From: Psococerastis gibbosa
Lineage: Eukaryota; Arthropoda; Insecta; Psocodea; Psocidae
Assembly (NCBI GenBank): GCA_963971405.1
Contig: OZ020487.1
Span: forward strand, 34,395,371 to 34,459,370
Direction: 5' to 3'
DNA: 64,000 nucleotides
Position numbers and translations under genes: made by a program. Positions 1 through 10,900 of the stretch are shown piece after piece. The notes under the pieces are model-generated. The model saw nothing but the letters and a program-made list of their open reading frames with translations. It searched no databases and was not told where the DNA came from. Position 1 is the stretch's first letter; each line of letters starts with the position of its first letter.

Positions 1-337
1 ACTACTCCACATGTCTTGTATACGAGTAGGCTATATTAATTTAAATTTCTGACCAAAAATCCAGGAACAAGCACCTTTATCCGTAAATTCGGGTCCAGTT
101 TTGCTCCAACTATTATGGCCAAAGCCTACTTCCGTCTACAGAGTATTGTCTTAAAAAAAAAACACTGCTCAAATTTCAAAGTTTTTTGGTGAAAGTGTGT
201 GGTACCTATCTACAAATATAAAATGTACGGTTTGAAACACTAATATTTTATGTATTGTATGTATATTAAATACTTTTGTAAAAAAAGCTACTAACGTGTT
301 TGCTACAGGATTTCTGATCATTCCTGTACCTTGGAGG

Positions 338-606
338 CAGTGGCGGATTAAAAGGGGGCGGACACCCCTCCCGAAGCACTCAAACCTATAAAAAAGAAGC
401 ATTTTCTATCACATAAAGTAAACAAAAATATTTCGCACATTGCCGTAGTTTTAAAAAAGAAAAAGGAATTGGCGCGAAAATGTGAATCACTGTCTACAAG
501 TGTCTATTTCCCACGTTTTTACATTTTTTTGGTTGACTGGCTTGTAATAGCAAAGCTTCGAATTGCCATCCGCCCCTCCCAAGACTTTTTGCTTAATCCG
601 CCACTG
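338..606. mobile_element. hAT-like MITE with 8-bp TSD, inside a LINE remnant
   Basis: The ends are inverted: CAGTGGCGGATTAA on the left and TTAATCCGCCACTG on the right. The element is flanked by a perfect 8-bp direct repeat CTTGGAGG (330-337 and 607-614), the target-duplication length typical of hAT transposons. It is 269 bp with no coding capacity, so it is non-autonomous. LINE-like sequence lies on its right side, so it probably inserted into an existing LINE remnant. A GC-rich stretch lies just inside each end. Confidence 0.9.
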
Positions 607-614
607 CTTGGAGG

Positions 615-795
615 TATATACGAAAACGGAGAGTGGCGTATATGAAACAACTCTGATATAGACTGATATGAAGAATGTACGTAGTATGTCTAATATAAAA
701 GCGCAGCGTCTAAGATGGATGGGACATGTAATATTGGCCGAGGACCGTATGCCGAACAAAATGTACAAAGCAAGCATGATGACGACGGATAATAA
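615..795 (+). mobile_element. LINE C-terminal remnant (RTE/BovB-like type)
   Basis: Broken frames read like the extreme C-terminus of a non-LTR retrotransposon polyprotein. A piece resembling GIYENGEWRI is followed about 60 bp later by KAQRLRWMGHV and a proline-containing RMPNK stretch, the order seen in many LINE tails. The 16.6-kb and 25.5-kb fragments show the same pattern. Stops and frame changes mean it is dead. Confidence 0.6.
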
Positions 796-1430
796 AATCT
801 ATACCTAACATTGTACATGACAAACCAAAGTCAATTATTATACGGCCATATACTTTCAAAATCAATATCCGATCCGACAACTGATTTTTATTATTTAAGT
901 GACGCGTATATTGTTATTACTGTTGTTTCTATTATTGAATAGTTAGCTTATGTGAGCCGATCCAATAATAATAATAATAAAAATAAAGCGTTACTTTAAT
1001 TTTTAAGTATACTACTATATTTCATCGGATCAGACCTTAGAGAAAAATCCCGCAGTAAGATGGGCTTAATTTATCTGTTAGAAAATTAATTTCCCATTGA
1101 TAAATTGTGTTTTTGAAGTCGAGGATGGGATCGGACGGTAAAAATGCGGTCTATTGGATAATCGATGCGGAATTTCTTCATCCCCCAGTCTTGCAGTCTA
1201 TATGGTGGGGCGGCAGCCCACCCCCTTAATTCCTGTGTTCCCCAAAGCTACCCCTCACCCCACCTCCACCTCCCGTCTCGTCTCATTGTGATTGGTGCAG
1301 ACGGTATACAGTCGCGTGAGACCACGACTATCGCGTGCAGCTCGGCATGATTATGAACATTCTGAACGGATGCTTGTTGAAATGCAGATTATGTGCGCCT
1401 ACAGCAGAAGCCCCCACATACGATAGGTAT
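796..1430. other. AT-rich stretch without a recognised gene
   Basis: There is a short (AAT)n tract at about 962-982. I see no convincing exon, tRNA or element end. Small open frames here lack splice or codon evidence. Confidence 0.5.
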
Positions 1431-2075
1431 AGGCTGCATGAGGTAAGATGGCGAGTAGAGAGGAGGATTGTCCATCTATGTACGGCATACAACAATATAC
1501 AGTAAGCGTAAATGGTTCAAAACCTATCGTAAGGTCTATAATAATTCTATGACAGTATCTCTAGGATGTGTTTCCAATCGTTCTATATATGGTATGGAGG
1601 GATGGAATTTGAAACACGCAATTGAGAACAGAATGAGTGCATTTTAAATTTGGCTATAGCCTACAATCGAATACTGCGCATATCTTGAAGATATCGTGTC
1701 CCTAATTCTGAAGTCATGAGGCGTATGAATATAGACTCTGAGTTGCTGCTGACGGTTAAGAAACGGATTTAAAAAGAAAAAAAAAAGATAAATCGCATAG
1801 GCCTACAAACAATTTAATGAATGTATCCGATTGACCTTTTCAGTCGCCTCTATAGGTTATTACTCGTGATGAGTACGACGGCTCCGATTGCATGGAGTGT
1901 AAAGACTCGCACAAATGCAAGCACGTTACCACCTGGCCATCGAATTAACAGCTATGTGATGAGGAACGAAAAGTATCGCCCTCTGTATGTTATAGTCCAC
2001 AGCGAAATGAAAGACAGAAGAAGAACATCCTGCTTGAAAAACCTTAGGCAGTGGTATAGCAAAGCATGATGATCA
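1430..2075 (+). mobile_element. LINE 3' remnant (IANL-tail type), interrupted
   Basis: Conceptual pieces in shifting frames match the C-terminal part of a common arthropod-type LINE: YGMEGWNLKHAIENRMSAF near 1591, NSEVMRRMNIDSELLLTVKK near 1707-1765, then MRNEKYRPL and DRRRTSCLKNLRQWYSKA at about 1960-2067. Between the second and third blocks, about 1775-1955, is sequence that does not belong, so there may be an insertion. Several stops show it is non-functional. The 53.2-kb fragment carries the same terminal block. Confidence 0.7.
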
Positions 2076-3082
2076 TTAATCTTCGATAGAAGAGGCATTT
2101 ATTTGAAGAAAGAGAACCTCGATGGTCTGTTTATCTGTTGGTAGTGAACTGGACTATTTGAAACGGATGATTGAAGGTTGTGACATGATTAAAAAGAAAA
2201 AAAAGACCATCTGCGTCGGCTGCATTCACTCAGCCCCAATGGGTACCTTACCTTTATCGACAGGAGGATAACGCCACTGTCGGCCATGTTCCCGACTACA
2301 ACATCCAAAATTGTACGATGGCCAAGAGGATCCTCTACCAGTCCTCGTCAGCCGTGTCACAGGGTTTTTTTCTCGTAGGATAACTGAATGTGGCTATAAA
2401 ACGGCCTCAAAATTATTGTATTGTATTGGAAATGTGCATGACAATATGACAATGCCCGCATTAATTCATAGGAGAGCTGAAGTGTTTAGTGTTGCCTTTC
2501 CCATGTAACCTCAAATCCAGTTGTGGTTGTACAGTAGTTGTTGTCCTCCTCCTACTGTCGTGACATGGTGCAGCGATGCTGCTGCTGCTGCCCTGTTGTG
2601 TCGCCAAGTGTGATAAATACGGACCTGTCAGCTGCAAACGCGGCAATTAGTGCCGGGTGACAGGGCATTCATTACGATAGCCTCTGCTTCAAAGCTCCTA
2701 ATTTGCTTTCTAACGACCACATCGCCGAAAATTGCCAGAAAAAGTTTTTTCACATTTTGAAGATAGAATCCAAGGAGCCGTTATTATTTTTTATTCAGGT
2801 ACCAGTGCTTATGGTCAAACAGACCTAATAGTACAGGCTATTTTGGAAAAATAAGGAAATCCTCATATGTGAATGGGAGTCTTATGTTAAATTTTACGCA
2901 AATTACGCCTAGGTAGTATTCACCTAATCAGTAAAGACAAACTGACCCTGGCAGGGAAAACAATACTGGAGTAAAAAAAAAAACAATTTCACAGGAAAGG
3001 TCGGTTGTAGAGCCATAAATGAGATGTGGTAAAGCAGAAGAGATGTTCCTCTGCATTTCGATGTCACCGTCACCAAATTATT
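2076..3082. other. Unassigned intergenic stretch
   Basis: The stretch is AT-rich with a short GCTGCTGCTGCTGC tract near 2577. No exon with flanking splice signals or element termini was recognised. Small open frames at 2311-2508 (+) and 2461-2646 (-) overlap each other and show no coding character. Confidence 0.4.
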
Positions 3083-3908
3083 GCTATCCAATTTATACGT
3101 AGTATAGGGAAAGCTTTGTGACGGTCGAAATTTTCGATTCCGAGATTTCAGCGGATTTACACGTTTTAAGGTCCCAGGAACCCAAAAAAGTGGTTTTTAC
3201 GAAATGTCTGTCTGTCTGTTCGTCGATTTCCTGGCAAACTACTCGGTCAATCTTAATGAAATTCGGCATGTAGGTTCACAAAAATCATACCTCGGGATCA
3301 TTTTTTTTATTTTGGGCTAACTCAATTTGGGGGGTTTTTATTTTCAAAAAACTTCAAAAAAAACACACAAAAAAAAAATTATTTCCCAAAAACGGCTCCA
3401 ACGATTTCTTTTAAATTCACATATATTGTAGTTATTGTTAATGTTGATAAAATGCGGGGGGTCGCTTGCCCCTTGATAGTTTGCTTCTGGGGGTAAAAAA
3501 ATAAAAATTACTAAATTGTAATGAAAAATGACTAAAAAATAATTTTTCAGCGACACCTTTCTATCGATGATTTCTACCTTCAGGTATGTTTTAGGTGTTA
3601 TAGGTTGCTTTCCCAAAAAAGTATTTGGTTTTGTAAAAAAAAAATGTTTTTTTGAAAAAATGATTGAAAATTCACGATCAAAGGCATTGCGTGCCCTGCC
3701 AGTATTGCTGTGTGGTAATGTGTTGGTCTGACCTATCTAGAATTTATCTCACCTCCAGTGACGTCATGTGGGAAACCCCCCCCCCCCCACCCGAGATATC
3801 GGAAATTTAACCACAGGAAAATTATTTACCATGAAATTACTCATTTTCTCTATCTACTAATTTTGATAAATTGGAAAGCATGTTCGAGTAAACTCGGACC
3901 GGTTCTTT
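3083..3908 (+). repeat. Repeat A, full-length copy 1
   Basis: A dispersed repeat of about 830 bp that begins near GCTATCCAATTTATACGTAG and ends at GGACCGGTTCTTT. It carries TGTCTGTCTGT and AAAAAAGTGGTTTTTACGAA near the start, a TTGATAGTTTGCTTCTGGGG block in the middle and a C-run near 3777-3790. The first 15 bases are approximately inverted near the 3' part (TAAATTGGAAAGC), so it may be a non-autonomous DNA element. Other copies lie at 23.0, 31.5, 35.6, 38.8-43.8 and 39.9 kb. Confidence 0.85.
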
Positions 3909-4120
3909 AATTTGATTTGCAAAAGATAACGGACATTAAGGAGGTCAGGCAAAGGGCGTTCCAAAACTTGGTTAGCTATGGCAACATGCTATATATCAAA
4001 ATGGAGGGGAACATTTCTTCCTCTTTATGAAATCTCATTTAATATTTCCAGTGAAATTAGATTGTGCTTGCACTAGTTCCATTCTCTACACACCATGCGA
4101 TCGGAGACGTGTCATCCTAA

Positions 4121-4502
4121 TAAGGCGCCCATTCCACCGGCTAGGGCTATTTACAAAAACGGTGACGTGGTAGCAGACATTCAAGACTTAGGTGGCGTTT
4201 CCACCGACCTCGCATTGCAGAATGCAAATGACATTGATGGAAATTAGAATTTTTCTTCTTATAGAAATCTATTAAAATGTTTGTTCTTAACATATCCCAT
4301 GACGCCATTTTTTAATTTTAGTTTGTTTGTGATTTTACTCTATGATCATTGATCAATTTTAACTATGGCATAGAGGAAAATAAACATTTCCGTCAATTCT
4401 GCAATGCGAGGTCGGTGGAAACCCCGCCTAAGTCTTGAATGTGTGCTACCACGTCACCGTTTTTGTAAATAGCCCTAGCCGGTCGGTGGAGTGGGCGCCT
4501 TA
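4121..4502. mobile_element. MITE family E, full copy with TIRs of about 100 bp
   Basis: The left end TAAGGCGCCCATTCCACCGG is mirrored by GGTGGAGTGGGCGCCTTA on the right. The inverted arms continue through ACGTGGTAGCAGACATTC and GACCTCGCATTGCAGAAT. It is 382 bp with no coding capacity. Related copies lie at 21.4, 26.3 and 30.0 kb. It sits just upstream of the first coding exon of the 4.7-19.1 kb gene. Confidence 0.85.
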
Positions 4503-4664
4503 CTCAACCCGCAAAGGCTACTGAAGAGGTCAAATGGATTTTTATTTTTGCATGCGCTGAACCTCTTCATTAAAAAAAAAATCATCAAAATTACCCATAG
4601 AACGCTTTAGTGCGTAACATAGTCGTGATGGTGCTGTTTTAATAAGATTTTTAATTTTTTCAGA

Positions 4665-4944
4665 TGATGACAATACTGAATCCCATGGGTCTTCGATAGG
4701 TGGCTATGATGTATAAGACAGTGCGTCACGGAGAAAACTCTCTCCAGTACACAATCCTACCCCAGCAGGACGAATCCGTGCCTGTTAGGCCAAGCAGCAG
4801 TGGCCGAAGGCATCGGAAGAAAGCCAAGACCGCAGCAGTTTTGGCGATAACCATTGTGGTGGTCGGAGGAGTCATCGGAACCGCTGTTCTCGTTCCAATA
4901 CTGCTGACCAGTGATTTAGTGTCCCTTCCTGCAGCTTTCCAAAA
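4665..4944 (+). CDS. Exon with start codon, first membrane segment (coding 4706-4944)
   Basis: A pyrimidine-rich tract plus CAG ends at 4664, and the exon closes at AAAA|GTAAGT. The coding start is taken as ATG 4706, because the same frame has a TAG at 4697-4699. It encodes residues 1-79 plus two bases. Visible features are the YTIL motif, the basic RRHRKKAK patch and the hydrophobic AVLAITIVVVGGVIGTAVLV stretch. The splice acceptor upstream means a separate 5' exon exists. A 12-codon upstream ORF fills 4665-4700. Confidence 0.85.
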
Positions 4945-7900
4945 GTAAGTTATCCATTTTCGATTTGCAGTAAATCATTTATTTGACACTAATTATATAT
5001 AGGTCGCTTATTGCTGGCAAGGGATGTTAACACTTTTGACAATTAGCATATTTTGAAGGCGTAGCAACACATCATATTGCGATAAGCAGATTGCCTTATA
5101 TAGATATATATTGTAATTTGTAATTTCTACGGATTTATTTGTACATCATTTTGAGGTCCCAAAGCAAAAAAAGTGGTTTTTACAAAATGCTTGTTTGCCG
5201 GCCAGTCAATTTGTCAGTAATTCGATCGAATATGATGACATTCGACATGTACGGTAGGTAAAAACAATTCTTGCCCAGGGGCAATTATTGGATAGCTTAA
5301 TATCAAGGGGAGGGGGTTCATCCCTCATTTAAAAAAATATTTGAAAAATTGTCTTTTCTATAATGGCTCCGACGATTTCTTTAAAATATTTAGTCCTTAT
5401 ATTATAGAGGTAGTATGGTTGGACACAGTCCCAGGCCACGGTGTGGGCCCATAGGACAGGGGACCTCCTGATTATAGTGGATTCCGAACCACTTGGGAAA
5501 CACAGTGAAGTCACACGATTAGTTCGGAGGTGACCAGGACAAGTCCTACCATGTTTCCCTACCGGCACTGTGCACACTACCAAGTTATCTGCATCTTTGA
5601 ACCTGCTCTGGTCCACTGGATTCAACTTGGTAAGGCGGCCGGCTGTCCTTATATTAATTAATTTACATAAAATTTAAATATAATTATACATCGTAATCCT
5701 ATCCATATATAGCCTGCAATGGGCTACTCGTACATTGACTTCTATTCTTCTAAGTGTTATAATAATTTTTTAGCGACACTTTTGCAACCGAAAAGTTAGC
5801 CATTTATTGCCATGTGATCATGTTGAAATCTGGAAAAGGCATAGTTTTAATCGTCAAACATTAGAAATTAAATTTCAATGAAGTTCAGATACATAGGAGT
5901 ACTTATGGCCAGTGCCGGATTAAGCTAGCGCGGTAGCAAATTCTGTGAAGGGGCCATTGGTTTGCTGAAGGTTCTCAAGTTTGGGTATTAAATAAAACAA
6001 AACTGTTACAAATAAACTTTTCTGGACTTAATTTGGGCAAAATATGGACAGGCTTAGGAGCGCCGGCCCCCCAAATTCACGGGGCCCGTAGCATTAATTT
6101 GCTCCTCCTGCTACGTGGCGTAATCCAACACTGCTTATAGCTGCTATTGTTTCACAGTTATGCTAAAACAAATTCTGGGGCTGGAACCCTGCTGGGTAAA
6201 ATGCAGCGCAAGTTGTTAAAGCAACTCAACCAGCTGAGCTGAGCTCAGACATGAAAGCAACAGGAGAAAAAAAAAGTAAGACTGAGGCTGAGTGAAAATT
6301 CAAGCTACAAATTTTCCGGGCGATTTCCTCCCCCGCGGTTATAAGTTTGTGAGAGGGTTGTGGCTAGACCTGGGGGGAGGGAGAGGGGAGGGTTGGGCCT
6401 AGAGTGGTTTGTACAAAGTTGGTAATAAAACTAAAAGGGTATGTTATAACTTCCACATGCTGGGAACACAGGAATGGTTTACGTAGAGTGAAGGCCCTTG
6501 CCATAGGTATCCCTTTTATTTCATTTATATGGTCTTATTTAACCTCTTTCGAATCTTTTAAGTGTTTTAATGGAACATAAACTATGGAATATGACTATAG
6601 ATATTAAAGGTAACTTTTATCATGACGTCGTAATAATTAATAAATCAACGAATATTTTTTAACTTTTGTTTAATCGTTGACAATGCATGACAATTAGATG
6701 AAATAGCCTATACGCGCTCTGGGAGATATCTTTTTAATATTGTACTTAAGAGTATAAATCCCGTAGGAAATAGGTACTCCAAAATCCTTCATTTTTACAG
6801 GCTTCTTATTTTTTATTTAATTAACATAGCAAGATATGAAATATTTGGCTCATTTAAGTTGTAGAAGACTACGGTACCTACTTTATGCATCATATAATAG
6901 GGTACCTATTAGGGAGATTCATCTACCTTTGAGACGGCGACCAATGCTCAACTTCCGAGTTCACAACTTTTCATTTCATGAACCCCTGAGTCAAATACCA
7001 CCCCCTGTTCAAAATGTTATACCTACATACCTTATATATATATGTATGTTTTTATATATGCAGGCTATATCGATTTCAGGAAACACTGTAACTCCCGTAG
7101 ATATAATCCGATTTTTATGAAACTTGGTCCAAAAATTGATCATACAAATGTCTTGATCGAGTTTGCTAACCAGCTAGATATTTTTATATATTCATATATT
7201 TATGTAATTCATATCTCAGTTAATATTGATCGCAGAGGAATGAAATAAAATCTGGCTGAAAGCTCCAATTATTATCTACGATAACAGTTATAAACCTTTT
7301 TTTATGACAAATCAACGAATTCCAGATGGCGTCAAGTCAAAGTGAAAATAATTTGATAAATAATAAACGTTCATAGTCGTCACTGTGGTTCCGAATTTGG
7401 GACACACGAGTGTTTTGTGTGTTGATGTTGTGATCGGCAAAAGAATGAAGTTTATTTTTATTTTTAATTACATAGGGCCTACATAGCATAGAGGAAAAGC
7501 GGGGTATGCGCTTGGGTGGAATCTCCCTACTCATGATTGGCCAGAGCCGAAAGGGAATTTTTAGTTTTGCCGTAGCTTCTTCCTAAATATGATTGAAGGC
7601 TAAAATTTTATAAAATAATGAATAAACTACGAAAACAAAAATTAATAAAAGCCCAATTATAATATGAAGCATAAAATCATCTTCTACAACATAAATGAAG
7701 CAATATTTTAATAAGGAACTTGCTGTTATTAAAAAAAAAAAAAAAAAAAAAAAATAGAAGAATTACGGGACGTACACTCTTAAATTTTTATAATAGGCCT
7801 AAGACCGGGATATAACCGAGCGCGCAAAAATATATGTTTTTTTTTCTTAAGAAATAACCAAAATAAATTTACACAAATTAATTTTTTGGCGGTTTCATTG

Positions 7901-10900
7901 CATTGAGATATACTAATAAGTTGATGTAAGTTTTTGCTGAATACGGTAAACAATTTAGTAGGTTCTAGCTCATCATTGGAAATGGAGCACCTAGACGTCC
8001 TTTCTTCACAAAAATAAAACAATAAAAATAAAAATTGGGCAGTCTCTGATTTAAAAGTGTAACTAGCCTAATTAAACTATTATTTTTGTTGGCTGTTGGC
8101 TGTGATGAAGCTCCCATAAAGATTCTGTGCAAGCAGAATCTCCCAATCAGTCGTATACGTTAAGAGAACTACTTTGTTGTTTTCCTTCTTTAATTTACTG
8201 CTTACTTTGAATATTCAAGGATATAGATACTTCATCCGAACCATTCCGGGACTATACGCAATTTCGCTGGTTGAATAGCCTGCGCAAGCTAAGAACATAG
8301 TTTTGACCGGGTCCAGGTATCCGTTCTGCTATAAGCTGCAATGTTTAAGACTTCGATATTTTTTACATTAGTGCTAGTCTCCGATATTTAGCTTATGACT
8401 AACGGGAGTCATATAAGGGATGTTACATCTCCCACCATTTCAGCTAATAAATTTCTATGATCCGAGCCAACAAGTACAATAATTATTTGTTTTGAAATTT
8501 CTACTGGTTTCCTCATCTTAAAGATATACAGCATATTACATTAAAATATTAAATTATTCAAACGTCAAAAGTTCTGTTGAGTTACAAATTGAATTATAAA
8601 TCGAGCCTAGATCAAGTAGACAGCAAAATACCTCCCCCTCTCCCCTTTTGCTGACTGTTGATGGACCTATTTCTCACGCAGAGTCTATGTGATCAAATTT
8701 AGCGGAGGAGTCTGCTGTCAAACGCGCTCAGTTGTAACTTACGCTAGACAGCAGACAGCTTCATGTTGACAGCCTCCCCTTTAACTCTATTTCCCTCTGC
8801 TACTCCATTAAATTGGTTTTTGTTTCTAAATATCGAGTTCACGACGCATTTTCAAAGCCACTCGACCGATAAATGAATTTAATGCTATTTTTTATCCCAA
8901 ATTTAGCCTTTAGAATTGCAGAATGCAGTTTGGTTTAAGTCTTGGAATGGGGAAACTAATGTTGAAGTCTTAGGTTTAAAGCATTGCATTGTGCAGATGT
9001 GGTTCTATCGTTACATGCAGCGAAAACCTTGGCAACACTAGCGGATCTAGAAATTTTTAGAGGGGGGAGGGCTGAACTAGTGGATGGGAAGCCCATAGTC
9101 AGGATATCTATGATAGAATGATAGGGTGAAGATTTTTTTGAAAGTGCGTTTGATCTGTTGTACGTTGGGTAAGAGAAGGGGGGGGGGGGGGGGCTTCAGC
9201 CCCATTAGCCCATAGCTATGGATCCGCTAGTGCTTGGCAGGACCAGGTCACCCAACCAGAATGAGCGAAAGCAAAATTCTGGTTTCATGTATGTGCATAA
9301 GAGCTCACTTGGTCGGACAATTGCTACGAGAACTGCGTCAGTTGCATCCAGGCGGATGGTTCTCGCCATATGCTCAATACAACTAAATCGTGCCCTCAAG
9401 GTCGCGCTAGCAGTAGACAAATTTGGTTTGCACGGCAAAATTCGCAGAAAGAAATCAACTCTACCGAGTGAATTGGCATTGTGCAGAGGGTGGTGGCCTT
9501 GGGGCACGGACTTGGTGAATGGTGGTAGCTATACATTTATTTATATAGATCATTGGTTTCATCACGGAAGGAAACATAGAAGATGTCAACCGGCCGGGGT
9601 GCCCAAGAAAGGAATATCTGCAGCAAAGTGACGGAGGATTTCGGGATCAGAACATACGTGGAGCCTAAGAGGGTGTGCCAGGATTGAGGGGGTGGAGGCA
9701 TCGATGCCACATGTTGCTGCCAACCAGCCAACCGGCTGTAACTTAAAGTTCTATATAGGAAAGATGGGACATTAGCTCACGCCTAGGATATATATATATA
9801 CATATTTTTTTTAAAAAAGGTTGTTTTGTTTGTTTTCCAACGCCTGCTTTCAGCATTTCTGCTTTAAGCAACCCTGTCAATCTGGCGAGGGGAGTGAGTC
9901 TGTTTATTGAATTCTTTAACCTTCGGGAGAAGGGGAGTTGACTGACAGGGTGAAAAAAAACCTGACTGGTCGCATAAGTATTTGTAATATTTTCTTTCGT
10001 TGGAGTGAATTTCCCATTTAGCCTAAATAAAACACTAGGTCAAACTATTCCAAGCTTGTTGGATAAATCTATGTGACAGGATGCGTGATAGTGTGAATAA
10101 TAGGTCGTCACTCGTCTTTTTTTCCTTATTACTTAAAGCTTTTTCAGCACTATTTTTTCTTCTCCTTATGCCTCTTCATCATGGATTGAATGAATGAATG
10201 AATGAATTATATATTGGATGCAGTAATACAATACAATTATAACTAAACTAAAAACTTTACATGTAACATTATGGCAACTGTAGTCATGATGACTAGCCTA
10301 TATTAGGGAATTGTAATGTAGTGGTTTCTCGTTGCCTTCTGCATCCTTATGCAAACTCGGTCTGTGCTACCATCTTCACCACGAGGAGACAGAGAGTAGA
10401 GATAAACGAGTCTTTGCTTCTGAAACCATAAGGCATTACTCAGAAGCTCAGCTACTTTGAATGTAAAGTTAAGTCTTTCTTAATTAATGAAATGCTAGAG
10501 AGAATTGATAGTATGGTTTCTGAGGAAAGGTGTCTAGCGAACGAGCTCTTTATGATGGTGTCTCTTATACCTGCAATGTGTTCGTTTACTCTTGTTTGAA
10601 ATCACCTACTTGTTTGGCCAATGTAAAATGCTTCACAATTGTTACAACTTTACAAGATAATCTCCACTGGCATTTTTTTTTATAGGTTTTCTGTAGCAAC
10701 CATGAGACGTACCCACACAGGCAACAGAATGGAAATTTTAGCGAAAAAGCCCCCTGGCTGGACGAGTCACCACCACCCCACAGTCAGCACGACGCCCAGT
10801 AGCACCAGCATCAGCACTAGTACTGCCCAGCCAGTTGGAACCACTACTCCAGCTGCCCTGACAGACAGTGCTACCACGCCAATAGCAACCACCACTGTCA

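Noticed and set aside
961-1000. CRISPR-like or satellite repeat
   Set aside because: It is only an (AAT)n microsatellite. No array of spaced repeats was seen anywhere in the window.
9205-9631. Overlapping open frames of 100 and 137 codons on opposite strands
   Set aside because: Neither has motifs, splice support or codon texture. The + frame starts inside a hAT-like MITE.
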